DNA from: Hymenobacter cellulosivorans
GTDB taxonomy: Bacteria; Bacteroidota; Bacteroidia; Cytophagales; Hymenobacteraceae
Assembly: GCF_022919135.1 (NCBI RefSeq)
Contig: NZ_CP095049.1
Span: forward strand, 1,364,001 to 1,428,000
Direction of reading: 5' to 3'
DNA length: 64,000 nt
Within the stretch, counting starts at the first letter, position 1. Every line of letters begins with the position of its first letter. A program made the translations under genes and the position numbers. The notes under the pieces are model-generated. The model had not been told where the DNA came from and ran no database searches. It was given only the letters and a program-made list of their open reading frames with translations. Below are positions 46,649 to 55,834 of the stretch, in pieces.

Positions 46649-47077
46649 ATGAAACTGCAGCACCTTTTGCGCCCCCGGGCGTGGAAAGTAGGTGTGTTGG
46701 CTTTGCTTGCGCTATTGGTTTGGGGTAGCTGGACCGAGCCCAGTCTGCACGAGTACGCACCGACAACCGAATTCATTACCCTAAGCGCCCCAGATCTGCG
46801 CCCCGGACCGGCCGCTGAGCGGCTTCAGGCCCGCACCCAGGCCCTGCCCGGCGTAACGGCCTGCGCTCTGCGCCCCGATAAGCAGCTGTTAACCGTGGCG
46901 TATCATCCCGATGAGCTTACGGCCGATGAACTGAGCCAGCAGCTCGGGCTGAGGCCCTTGCCTACAGTGGCCCCCGACCCCGCGGAACGGCAGTGCCCGG
47001 TGCCGCCGGGGTATGTGCTAGCCCTGGAGCGGGTCCGGTTTGCCCTGAATCTGCGCCGGCTGTTCGTGTCGTTGTAG
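46649..47077 (+). CDS. Membrane-anchored protein with an HMA-like ferredoxin fold lacking the Cys pair
   Basis: 142 residues. An N-terminal hydrophobic helix (about 14-28) is followed by 'ERLQARTQALPGVTACALRPDKQLLTVAYHPDELTADELSQQLG', a beta-alpha-beta pattern like heavy-metal-associated domains. The usual CxxC metal site is absent. Two Cys occur at 'TACAL' and 'ERQCPVPP'. It sits 20 bases after the DUF5777 gene. Function unknown. Confidence 0.7.
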   Translation: MKLQHLLRPRAWKVGVLALLALLVWGSWTEPSLHEYAPTTEFITLSAPDLRPGPAAERLQARTQALPGVTACALRPDKQLLTVAYHPDELTADELSQQLGLRPLPTVAPDPAERQCPVPPGYVLALERVRFALNLRRLFVSL

Positions 47078-47136
47078 GCTGCCGGCCTGGGCCAATTCTG
47101 CCTTTTCCAACCCTTTATACCCATTTATAACACCTG

Positions 47137-47640
47137 ATGAAAAACACCTTACTCCTGGCTAGCCTGTTGGCCGGCACGTTTGTGCTCGGCTCCTGCGGCA
47201 AAGATGAAACCGAGGCGGCGGCTCCCACGCTGTACGACCGGTTGGGTAAAACCGAAGGCATTGCCAAAATCGTCGATGGCCTGATTGCCAACGTAGGTGC
47301 CGAAACGACGACGGCGAATTCGGTTATGCTCCGCTCGCACAAGCCCATGCTCGACGCGGTGAATGGCATAAACGGCCAGTCTCCCACCGACCCGACCCGC
47401 CTGCAGCGCCTGCGCAACAACTTTATTGACCAGTTGGGAGAAGCCACCGGCGGCCCATTGACCTACAAAGGCAAAAGCATGCTCGTGGCCCACACCGGCA
47501 TGAACGTGACGGCCCTGGAGTTCAGCGTGTGGCACAAGCAGCTCGAAGCCTCCTTGGCTTCGAACGGCGTGTCGGAGTCCGATAAAGCAGCGGTGTACGC
47601 CATTGTCGACAAGATGGAAGGTGACGTGGTAGGCCACTAA
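47137..47640 (+). CDS. Lipoprotein truncated hemoglobin (group I type)
   Basis: 167 residues. N-terminal signal with lipobox LGSC (Cys20), then a globin domain: 'LYDRLGKTEGIAKIVDGLI', 'LRNNFIDQLGEATGGPLTYKG' and the F-helix 'SMLVAHTGMNVT' containing the probable proximal His119. The B-E region (about 55-90) is unusual: it lacks the typical Phe-Tyr/Gln pair of cytosolic trHbs. Most trHbs are cytosolic, so a lipid-anchored one outside the inner membrane is uncommon. Possible roles are NO or O2 chemistry near the cytochrome of the same run. Confidence 0.85.
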   Translation: MKNTLLLASLLAGTFVLGSCGKDETEAAAPTLYDRLGKTEGIAKIVDGLIANVGAETTTANSVMLRSHKPMLDAVNGINGQSPTDPTRLQRLRNNFIDQLGEATGGPLTYKGKSMLVAHTGMNVTALEFSVWHKQLEASLASNGVSESDKAAVYAIVDKMEGDVVGH

Positions 47641-47844
47641 ACCGACTTTGCCCACCTTGGCCCCGGCATGTGTCGGGCCAAGTATGGGTAAAAGTACCTG
47701 CCCACGTAGGTATGCGTAGCGTGCCCCTGGCAAGCAGTATTGAGCTACTACAGTTCTCGAATTCTATTCAACGCAAGGCTTCCACAACCTTACAGCGCCG
47801 CCGAAAGGCTATACCGCGGGTTGTGCGCCATCAGTACCGAAAGC

Positions 47845-48135
47845 ATGGAAGATTTGCGTGAGAGAAATAGCGAAATGGAGTTCTCGGCAACGGCTCAGAA
47901 GCTGGAAAACGCACTGGAACAGTTGCGGCAGGAAGAAATGCGGCGCTACGGCAAAAAGCTCAAGCCCGAAGAAACCGGCCTGCTGGAAGAAATGACCAAG
48001 TCCTTGCTGCAAAGGGTGCTCAGGCAGCCCTTGCTGCAGTTGCAGGCCGCCTGCTGCCGGGGCGAAACCGGCCCGTTAATGGACTCTCTTACGGAGCTAT
48101 TTGATCTGAAAGACCACCCGGCTGCCACTGCCTAA
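47845..48135 (+). CDS. Free-standing homologue of the glutamyl-tRNA reductase C-terminal dimerisation domain
   Basis: 96 residues from ATG 47845 (frame opens to 47740). A helical segment 'ALEQLRQEEMRRYGKKLKPE' leads to 'LLEEMTKSLLQRVLRQPLLQL' and 'GPLMDSLTELFDLKD'. This follows the C-terminal helical domain of HemA, for example the Bacillus ending 'TKSIINQMLRDPISKVKEL ... LFMKIFDIEE'. None of the N-terminal catalytic or NADPH domains is present, and only about 200 bases separate it from the globin gene. It may regulate heme synthesis or be a retained fragment. Confidence 0.6.
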   Translation: MEDLRERNSEMEFSATAQKLENALEQLRQEEMRRYGKKLKPEETGLLEEMTKSLLQRVLRQPLLQLQAACCRGETGPLMDSLTELFDLKDHPAATA

Positions 48136-48165
48136 GGGACAGCCGGCCGGGTGCAAGCTGCCGCC

Positions 48166-48318
48166 ATGGATACCGAGAAATTTGATGAGCTGATGCGGCA
48201 GGCAGCGGAGCACTATCCGGAGCAGACGGATGCCGACGCGGGCTGGCAACTGCTACTATCCAAGTTCGACCAAGCCACCTCTTCACCCACCCAGCTTTTA
48301 CCCGACTGTCGCTTGTAA
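48166..48318 (+). CDS. Small hypothetical protein
   Basis: 50 residues: ATG at 48166, TAA at 48316. It begins 'MDTEKFDELMRQAAEHYPEQ' and has 'ADAGWQLLLSKFDQ', acidic and helical, like the short N-termini of Bacteroidota anti-sigma or outer-membrane proteins. It is 30 bases downstream of the GluTR-like gene on the same strand and ends 14 bases before the convergent ABC gene. Too short to classify. Confidence 0.4.
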   Translation: MDTEKFDELMRQAAEHYPEQTDADAGWQLLLSKFDQATSSPTQLLPDCRL

Positions 48319-48331
48319 CACTCATGCGGCG

Positions 48332-49081
48332 TTATCGGATGGCATACCCAACCAAGCTTTCCTCACTTTCCAGAAACTCCCGCTCGGCCTGCACTACGGC
48401 TGGCGACAGAGCCTGAAGCTGCGGCTCGGGGCGGGAAAGGTTCAGCAGATAGCCGGGCAGCACGGCCAGGTTGTCGAGGTCGTGGGTGATACAGAGAATG
48501 GTCTTGCCGGCCTGCGTAACCCACTCGTGCAGCAAGTCGAAGATGCGGCGGCGATAGTACACGTCGAGCTGCTGGGTGGGCTCGTCGAGCAGGTAAAGGC
48601 CCGCATCCTGCAAAGCCAGCTGGGCCAGCCACACCAGCTGCTGCTCCCCACCCGAGAGTTGGGTAAAGTCGCGGTGGGAAAGGTGAGCAGCCCCCACGCG
48701 CTGCAGAGCAGCTTCGGCCAACTCATAATCCTGTTTGCTATAAGAACTCAGAAAGCTGTGGTGCCGAAAACGGCCCATCACGACCAGTTCGCGCACTTCA
48801 ATCGGGAAGCCTACTGAGCTGCGCTGGGGTAGGTGAGCCAGCAAGCCCGTAGCGGCGGGGCGGCGCACCTGGCGCAAGTCCTGGCCGGCTACCTGCACGG
48901 TGCCTTGGTAGGAAATCTGACCGGTGAGGGCCCGGAACAGCGTGGTTTTGCCGCAGCCGTTGTGCCCGATGATGGCCACGAAGGCCGGCTTGGGCAGGCA
49001 CAAAAAAAGGTTGCGGAGCAGAACGCGCTGTTCGTACCCCGCAACCAGATTTTCAATCGTTAGAGCTGAGAACTGAGACAT
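48332..49081 (-). CDS. ABC transporter ATP-binding protein, FecE/HmuV-like
   Basis: 249 residues. Walker A 'GHNGCGKTTLFRALTG', Q-loop region 'LAHLPQRSSVGFPIEVRELV', signature 'LSGGEQQLVWLAQLAL', Walker B 'AGLYLLDEP' and the H-loop 'ILCITHDLDNLA'. The arrangement matches ATPases of iron-siderophore, heme or cobalamin importers. No permease or binding protein is adjacent, so the partner is encoded elsewhere. A terminator-like sequence was not seen before the convergent small gene. Confidence 0.88.
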   Translation of the reverse strand: MSQFSALTIENLVAGYEQRVLLRNLFLCLPKPAFVAIIGHNGCGKTTLFRALTGQISYQGTVQVAGQDLRQVRRPAATGLLAHLPQRSSVGFPIEVRELVVMGRFRHHSFLSSYSKQDYELAEAALQRVGAAHLSHRDFTQLSGGEQQLVWLAQLALQDAGLYLLDEPTQQLDVYYRRRIFDLLHEWVTQAGKTILCITHDLDNLAVLPGYLLNLSRPEPQLQALSPAVVQAEREFLESEESLVGYAIR

Positions 49082-49134
49082 CAGAACGGAGAAGTAGTCT
49101 GGGTTCTAGAAGCTAAGTTCTGAGTTCTTCTTTC

Positions 49135-49356
49135 TTAGTATTCGTCCTCGTTGAACATGAAGTCTTCTTTGGTCGGGTAATCCGGCCACACTTCTTCGAT
49201 GTTCTCGTAAGGTTGGCCATCATCTTCCAAGGCCTGCAGGTTCTCTACTACTTCCATCGGGGCGCCCGAGCGGATAGAGTAGTCAATGAGTTCATCCTTG
49301 GTGGCAGGCCAGGGGGCATCTTCCAGATACGAAGCCAGTTCGAGGGTCCAATACAT
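49135..49356 (-). CDS. DUF2795 family protein
   Basis: 73 residues. 'MYWTLELASYLEDAPWPATKDELIDYSIRSGAP' followed by 'VVENLQALEDDG' and an acidic tail 'DYPTKEDFMFNEDEY'. This is the compact helical DUF2795 domain, widespread as a single small protein in Bacteroidota. Function unknown. It has a TACTTTTG promoter box at 49385-49392. Confidence 0.88.
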   Translation of the reverse strand: MYWTLELASYLEDAPWPATKDELIDYSIRSGAPMEVVENLQALEDDGQPYENIEEVWPDYPTKEDFMFNEDEY

Positions 49357-49384
49357 AGTCGTGTGTGCTACAAAAAAAGGTTGG

Positions 49385-49392
49385 CAAAAGTA
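49385..49392 (-). promoter_or_regulatory. -7 box of the DUF2795 gene
   Basis: TACTTTTG on the minus strand, 29 bases before the ATG. It sits in the same 14-mer as the queA promoter. Confidence 0.5.
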
Positions 49393-49490
49393 GTGTTAAA
49401 AAGGAATCGGTGAGCCGCCTACTTGCATGACACGGCCCGGGGTGGATGGTTGCTTCAGCAGGACAACGTAAAATACCGCCGAATGTTGGG

Positions 49491-50804
49491 CTACGCAACC
49501 AAGCGGCGCCGTAAGATTTCGATGAGCTCAGTTTTCGTCCGGATTTTGCGGTCAAAGGCGCGCACTTTGCCCTGCAGCATGGTTCGGAACGTGTCGTTGC
49601 CGGGCGAGTCGCTGAGCTTGCCCAGATTTTCCTCCAGCGTCACGCGCTCCTGCTGGTCCGACTTGATAAAGTCGCGCAGGGCCTGGATCCGGGTATTGAC
49701 CTGGTCTTCCTTGGATAGAACCTCGGGGCTGCCCGCCTGGCGCTTACGGATAAAGTGCTCCAAGGCGCTCATTTCAAACACCTTGTCGCAGGCCAGGATG
49801 AAGGCTTCCCACACCCGGTCCGATTCCTCGCCGCGCACGGGACCCACCTTTTTCCAGGCGGCCTGCAGCTCTTTGGCGCGGGCTACGGCCTCGTTCATAG
49901 GGCGGTTGAGCAGGGCATCAGCTTCGGCAACTAGGGCGCGCTTGCGGCTCAGGTTGTCGTCGGGGCCACTGCCGCCGGCCGTCACGGTGTCGACGCGCTT
50001 GGTGCTGATGTGCTCTTTTAGGCGCTCGAAGAAGTGGTTGTGGGCCGCCCGGAAGCGAGTCCAGAGCTCATTGGCCTGTTTGCGCGGCAACGAGCCCCCA
50101 ACTTCTTTCCACTCCTGCTGCAGCTGCTTCAGCTTGGCAGTGGTGCCTTCGAAGTCGTCGGAGTTTTGCAGGGCTTCCGACTTATGGATGAGCTCCTTGT
50201 ACTTGTCGAAGACGCGGTTGGTCATGGCCTTTTTCTGGGCCATGAAGTCCTTTTTCTTGACGAAGAATTCTTCTACCGCGTCGCGGAAGCGGTTTTCCAA
50301 CTCCTCGGTAATCTGCTTATCTACCGGGCCGGTCTTGATCCAGGCTTGGCGCAGGTCCTTGAGCTTGTCGCCGGCGGCCTGCCAGTCGATGGTGTCGCGC
50401 AGGGCTTCGGTTTCCTGAATCAGGCTGATTTTGGTGGCCAGGTTTTTTTCCCGGTTGCGGGCAATGGTCACCTTAATATTCTCCTCGGCCTCAGTGAGGC
50501 GGCGGTGCAGGCTTTCGAAGTCGCCAAGGCCGTCGTAGGTGGCGGTTTGCTCTTTCAGGTGCAGGGCCTTCATCAGGAAAGAGCCCTTATTCTCGGACTC
50601 CTCCATCTTGTGCAGGAGCTCGTCGACTTTGGCGCGGAAGTTCTCGAAACGTTGGGTGAAATACAGCAGCGCAGCTTCCTCCGTGTCTTTTACCAGGCCG
50701 ATTTGCCGGGCCGGCAAATCCATAACGGGTCGTAGCCACACCTGGTCGCCCTCGATGTAGCCATAACGGCGAGCTTCGGCCAGTAAGTGGTCTTGTGGTT
50801 CCAT
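49491..50804 (-). CDS. DUF349 domain-containing protein
   Basis: 437 residues, almost entirely helical and charged. Repeated DUF349 units are visible ('DKLKDLRQAWIKTGPVDKQITEELENRFRDAVEEFF', 'AKLKQLQQEWKEVGGSLPRKQANELWTRFRAAHNHFF', 'AKELQAAWKKVGPVRGEESDRVWEAFILACDKVF'), about 65-75 residues each. The N-terminus holds 'YIEGDQVWLRPVMDLPARQIG'. In some bacteria DUF349 proteins associate with RNA degradation or ribosome-related functions; here the role is unknown. Confidence 0.92.
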   Translation of the reverse strand: MEPQDHLLAEARRYGYIEGDQVWLRPVMDLPARQIGLVKDTEEAALLYFTQRFENFRAKVDELLHKMEESENKGSFLMKALHLKEQTATYDGLGDFESLHRRLTEAEENIKVTIARNREKNLATKISLIQETEALRDTIDWQAAGDKLKDLRQAWIKTGPVDKQITEELENRFRDAVEEFFVKKKDFMAQKKAMTNRVFDKYKELIHKSEALQNSDDFEGTTAKLKQLQQEWKEVGGSLPRKQANELWTRFRAAHNHFFERLKEHISTKRVDTVTAGGSGPDDNLSRKRALVAEADALLNRPMNEAVARAKELQAAWKKVGPVRGEESDRVWEAFILACDKVFEMSALEHFIRKRQAGSPEVLSKEDQVNTRIQALRDFIKSDQQERVTLEENLGKLSDSPGNDTFRTMLQGKVRAFDRKIRTKTELIEILRRRLVA

Positions 50805-51312
50805 AAACTAATAACGCAGGGCGAATAGGGTGAAGTGGGGGTTCAGAGCGGAAATATGTACAAGATTTACGGCATGCCTAACAGTTCCATCGGTTTTTTA
50901 CCGGCGGCCGGCTAATCGGCGGAATCTTACGCCGGGCTGCCTACCTTTGGCGAGCAAACCTGAACGCTTCGGCGGCCAGAGAAGCCGAACCGCAGAGCTG
51001 CTCTTGAATGGTAGGCTACGCACTGGCAGCCTGCACGGTTATGACATTCATGGTAATGCGCCGCCGGCTACTAAGGAATGCAGCCACGGCAAACAGAACA
51101 GGTTAGGGTACCTCAATGAGCCCGCAAAATATCGAGTATTACCAAATACCCAACTGTTTAACATTTCCGGCGCCATCGTTTGACATTTTTTACGCCCTAA
51201 ATTCGGCCGCCGGACCCGGCCTGCGGGTAGCGGCCGGCTGCTTGGGCAAGTGCCCCTCTCTTCGTACGTTTACCTAAGGGCCCTGAGGCCCTACTACTTC
51301 CAACTTCCTTCC
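50805..51312. other. Intergenic region upstream of ettA with an isolated -7 box
   Basis: 508 bases with no credible gene. TACCTTTG at 50942-50949 is a clear -7 box pointing right with no start codon of a real frame close behind. TTCGGC and GCCGAA at about 50969-50991 can form a hairpin just downstream. A second weak promoter (TTG at 51242-51244, TACGTTTA from 51265) is close to ettA. Confidence 0.4.
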
Positions 51313-52977
<1,665 letters not shown>

Positions 52978-53021
52978 GTAGCATTGATCTGATAATCAAA
53001 TCTGCTTTTGCTTATTAGATG

Positions 53022-53069
53022 AACAGCCATCTGGCTAGAGAAGCGCGCTTCTCTAGCCAGATGGCTGTT
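53022..53069. terminator. ettA terminator, 24-bp perfect palindrome
   Basis: Arms 53022-53045 and 53046-53069 are fully complementary without a designed loop (centre GCGC). A T-run follows on the right. It lies 45 bases past the ettA stop. Confidence 0.8.
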
Positions 53070-53444
53070 TTGCGTTTTATTATCTGGCTGCAGCTTTTCG
53101 AGAAATTGGTCTTAGAAAAGGAAGCTTCAAGCTGTCTTGTCCGTCTCAGTTTATAGGATTTATACTGCTTTTTGGAATCGGGAATTAAGGCAATGACAGA
53201 AGCTGACAAGCAGAATAGGGATTAGAAGCAACCTACCTGGATGGGAGTTGCAGGCGACCTACAAATTTCTACTTGCAGTGGGTGTGTTATACGGTGTCTT
53301 TTCGATTGTATTGTGTAGTATACCGCTGCCGTCTAACAAAACGCGTTATACTGCTTCCTATGCACTAACGAGGGTGGATAGTTCACGTAACCTGCTGCTC
53401 ATCCTTTGGAGTAGTACTACCGCCAGTACTGCGGTTACGGCGCG

Positions 53445-53494
53445 AAAAGCCCATCCCAATTCTTAGAGTACTCTAGGAATTGGGATGGGCTTTT
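53445..53494. terminator. Long hairpin with T-tail
   Basis: AAAAGCCCATCCCAATTC (53445-53462) pairs with GAATTGGGATGGGCTTTT (53477-53494), and the loop itself contains TAGAGTACTCTA. It looks like a strong terminator, but no clear gene precedes it on the plus strand. Confidence 0.7.
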
Positions 53495-53628
53495 TTGGGG
53501 TTGGACCGAACCGCTTAGGTTCTGTGATGAAGTCCTACTTCAAGCTCATCCGGTAGCACTTCGGCGGACTGCTGATATAAGTCTGAGGGCTTGTTGAGGC
53601 TCATTGAGTATGCTAAGGTTTGCACATG

Positions 53629-54594
53629 CTACTTTATTTGAAATCCAGCATTTAGGCTTATGCTTAGTCTATCCCATGCACTGCTTTCTTCGTTCTGCGA
53701 ATTCAGCAGGTCCAGAATCTGGAAATTTAGACCTGCTACAACGTTACGTGGAGCTCCTTTCTTTGCCAAATAAATACCCGCAGCCGGATTAAGCCGGACT
53801 TTATAGCTATCAAGATAATTGGCCCTGAAGTGCAAGGCCGCAAAAATGGGAGGTGTTTCGCTGCTGCTGTCGGCTGCTGCTTGCCGATTCAGGAGTAGTG
53901 CTATGTCTCCATTCAAGTTGCTGTTGAATAGATTCTTTTTATACTCAGTAATATCGAAAGCCGTTTTGGATTTGACGGCTGTATTACCATTAAGAGAAGT
54001 GGAGTTCAGAAAGATGCTTTTAGTTGATAATTCTTCAATGTTGTTACTGTACCCAAAATTCGCTCCTACTCCATAAAGTAGGTTGCCTACGTAGCCAAAC
54101 CTACCGATCTCTGCTTTCCAGCCGGTAGAGCTCTTGGCGTATACTACATCTTTAGTACGGGTCAAATCATATACCTCTGATCTGTCTAAAGAAATATTCG
54201 CAGAAAAATAGGTTTCGTATGCTTCCCCCTCTTCGTCTGTTTTGATGGGTGCTGGCAAGCTGTTTTTTAAGCCATAATACAAGCCCAGCTGGCCATCTAC
54301 TAAGAAGCCATCCTCATTCTTAAGGGCTGATACACCTTCGTTAGCTTTTAGCTTGGCTAAAATACCTAATCGTTCAAACTTGTCATAGCCAGCCTTTGAC
54401 TTAGGTGTAGTTGATCGACGCTGAAATGTGTTAAAGTCCAGCGCTATATTAGGGTCGGCAGTATTGACAGTAATGCTATTTTTAAAAGCCTTAATTGACG
54501 ATTCTCCTTTGCTGTCTTCAAAGATAGATGTCTGAGCATAACTACTGTGAGCAGCAAAACAAAGAGCGAAACATAAACAAGCAAGCTTTTTCAT
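53629..54594 (-). CDS. Hypothetical secreted protein, probable outer-membrane beta-barrel
   Basis: 321 residues with a signal peptide ending 'AAHSSYAQ'. The mature part shows alternating strands with Tyr/Phe ('GQLGLYYGLKNS', 'YFSANISLDRSEVYDL', 'FAALHFRANYLDSYKVRLNPAAGIYL') and ends 'LSISLNAGFQIK', a typical C-terminal barrel strand. Base composition is more AT-rich than neighbouring genes. It starts 12 bases after the gene at 54607, so the two are probably one unit. Family not recognised. Confidence 0.7.
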   Translation of the reverse strand: MKKLACLCFALCFAAHSSYAQTSIFEDSKGESSIKAFKNSITVNTADPNIALDFNTFQRRSTTPKSKAGYDKFERLGILAKLKANEGVSALKNEDGFLVDGQLGLYYGLKNSLPAPIKTDEEGEAYETYFSANISLDRSEVYDLTRTKDVVYAKSSTGWKAEIGRFGYVGNLLYGVGANFGYSNNIEELSTKSIFLNSTSLNGNTAVKSKTAFDITEYKKNLFNSNLNGDIALLLNRQAAADSSSETPPIFAALHFRANYLDSYKVRLNPAAGIYLAKKGAPRNVVAGLNFQILDLLNSQNEESSAWDRLSISLNAGFQIK

Positions 54595-54606
54595 ACTTCG
54601 GCTGTT

Positions 54607-54915
54607 TTATTTAAAATTCTTACTTCCTTTAATATTTGCTCTGCTTTTTATTTTGGCTCCTGTTATGCCACTTATTTCAATGCTTCTTCCATCGTCATTT
54701 CGCGTTATCGTGCATTTAAATCTTGTTCCACTGAATGCGACGACATACAGTGAATAATCAAGCGTGTCGTCAACCGGCAGAGTGACCTTTTTAGACCATT
54801 TAGTGTCAGTAGTTGGGTCAAGTTTATGTTCAATAGTTTCGCTCGGATCTTCCAGGTAAATGGAGGCGTTGTCAATGGTGCCTTCCCCTTCCAATTCAAT
54901 GGTAAGTGCTGCCAT
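54607..54915 (-). CDS. Hypothetical small beta-rich protein
   Basis: 102 residues without a signal peptide. It begins 'MAALTIELEGEGTIDNASIY' and has about eight predicted strands ('WSKKVTLPVDDTLDYSLYVV', 'FKCTITRNDDGRSIEISG') and a basic tail. It looks like a compact beta-sandwich. AT-rich compared with the region. Adjacent to the barrel protein at 53629 and downstream of the 222-residue protein at 55009. Function unknown. Confidence 0.6.
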   Translation of the reverse strand: MAALTIELEGEGTIDNASIYLEDPSETIEHKLDPTTDTKWSKKVTLPVDDTLDYSLYVVAFSGTRFKCTITRNDDGRSIEISGITGAKIKSRANIKGSKNFK

Positions 54916-55008
54916 AAGTGTGTTTCATTTGAAGATGAATGTGATGGATAGCAACCGGGAGCTACTGCGAGTAAGCTAAATAGCTAATGGTTGCAGTGTG
55001 CTGCCTCG

Positions 55009-55677
55009 TTAGCTCAGCTGATGCGTCGTGTCCTCTACTGTTACTTCCAGTGTGAGGGGAAGCCCTGCAAAGCCGCCGGCGGAAGTGGTGATAGATACTA
55101 CCCTCGTAGTGTGCAGAATATCGCTGCCCTGGACTTCCCCGGGTTGGGCCTTCAGATCATGGAGGGCGTTTTGTAGGGCTTCCTCGAAGGAAAGACGAAC
55201 GGACTTGCCCGTGCCCTGGCGCTTTGGGGGCAAACCGGTAGCCTCATCGGTTCTTGCCGGGGAGGCAAAAGCCGCGAAAAGAGACGGGTCTGGTAGGTTG
55301 GGGAAAGGGAAGGCGGTTACCTGGGTGCGGATAGGCTCGGGGATGCCACCGATTTCTACCTGGTTCGTCTTGGCCAAGATTACAACGTTCGTGGCGGCCA
55401 GCGGTAGATTTTTGAACGTGTGGGTGGCGGATAGGGACGTCAGTACGTCCGGGACAAGCTCACCAGGATCGGGTGGGGTGGCCACAAACTCGAATTCTAG
55501 GCTCGTGAGTGTATCGGCTGCATCCTCATCAAAGAGGGGCTCCAGATGGGCGTTCGTCCAGCCGGGTGTGGCGGCCTGGCCGCTAGCCCGAAGCTCCAGG
55601 CGTGGCGGCAAAATCAGGAGGGGCGACAGGGCAAATTCTGCTTTGTCGACGGAAAGAACCCGAGTACTCATGCTCAA
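55009..55677 (-). CDS. Hypothetical protein downstream of DyP peroxidase A
   Basis: 222 residues, or 220 from the second Met at 55671. No signal peptide or membrane helix. Composition is rich in Pro, Leu and Thr, with strands such as 'LTSLEFEFVATPPDPGELV' and 'VVILAKTNQVEIGG', and a C-terminal 'TTRVVSITTSAGGFAGLPLTLEVTVED'. The DyP gene ends 157 bases upstream on the same strand. I recognise no family; it may be a partner or structural protein of the peroxidase cluster. Confidence 0.6.
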   Translation of the reverse strand: MSMSTRVLSVDKAEFALSPLLILPPRLELRASGQAATPGWTNAHLEPLFDEDAADTLTSLEFEFVATPPDPGELVPDVLTSLSATHTFKNLPLAATNVVILAKTNQVEIGGIPEPIRTQVTAFPFPNLPDPSLFAAFASPARTDEATGLPPKRQGTGKSVRLSFEEALQNALHDLKAQPGEVQGSDILHTTRVVSITTSAGGFAGLPLTLEVTVEDTTHQLS

Positions 55678-55834
55678 AGAAAGTGAGAGGTAGAAAGCAA
55701 GAAAGTATACCAGTGCAAGTGGGCCAAAGGGAGTTGGCCAAACCCAGTTGCTACGCTTTTACTGCTAGCTAGTGAGACGGCTACGGAAGCGGAACAGCTG
55801 TTTGGAGTGGGGCAGTGAAAGGTTGAGCCGGCGC

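Larger units (their letters stand above)
52978..53628. other. Gene-poor spacer bounded by two long hairpins
   Basis: About 650 bases, AT-rich relative to ettA. It holds the hairpins at 53022-53069 and 53445-53494. The frames in between lack ATG starts or overlap a hairpin, so I call no gene. A small unannotated transcript ending at the second hairpin is possible. Confidence 0.5.

Noticed and set aside
47656..47682. Hairpin CTTGGCCC...GGGCCAAG after the globin gene as a terminator
   Set aside because: One mismatch in the stem and no T-run follows, so it was not called a terminator.
51008..51106. Short frame after the -7 box at 50942
   Set aside because: Only about 32 codons, GC-rich and without any homology pattern.
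53015..53209. Possible 64-residue basic protein on the minus strand
   Set aside because: It runs through the perfect ettA terminator palindrome and has no recognisable features.
53248..53466. Possible 72-residue gene starting at TTG, with a hydrophobic segment
   Set aside because: No ATG in frame, TTG start only, no family pattern, and its end overlaps the hairpin at 53445-53494.
55003..55020. tRNA-like D-arm sequence TTAGCTCAGCTG
   Set aside because: It is the end of the 222-residue gene on the minus strand. There is no acceptor stem, anticodon arm or T-arm around it.
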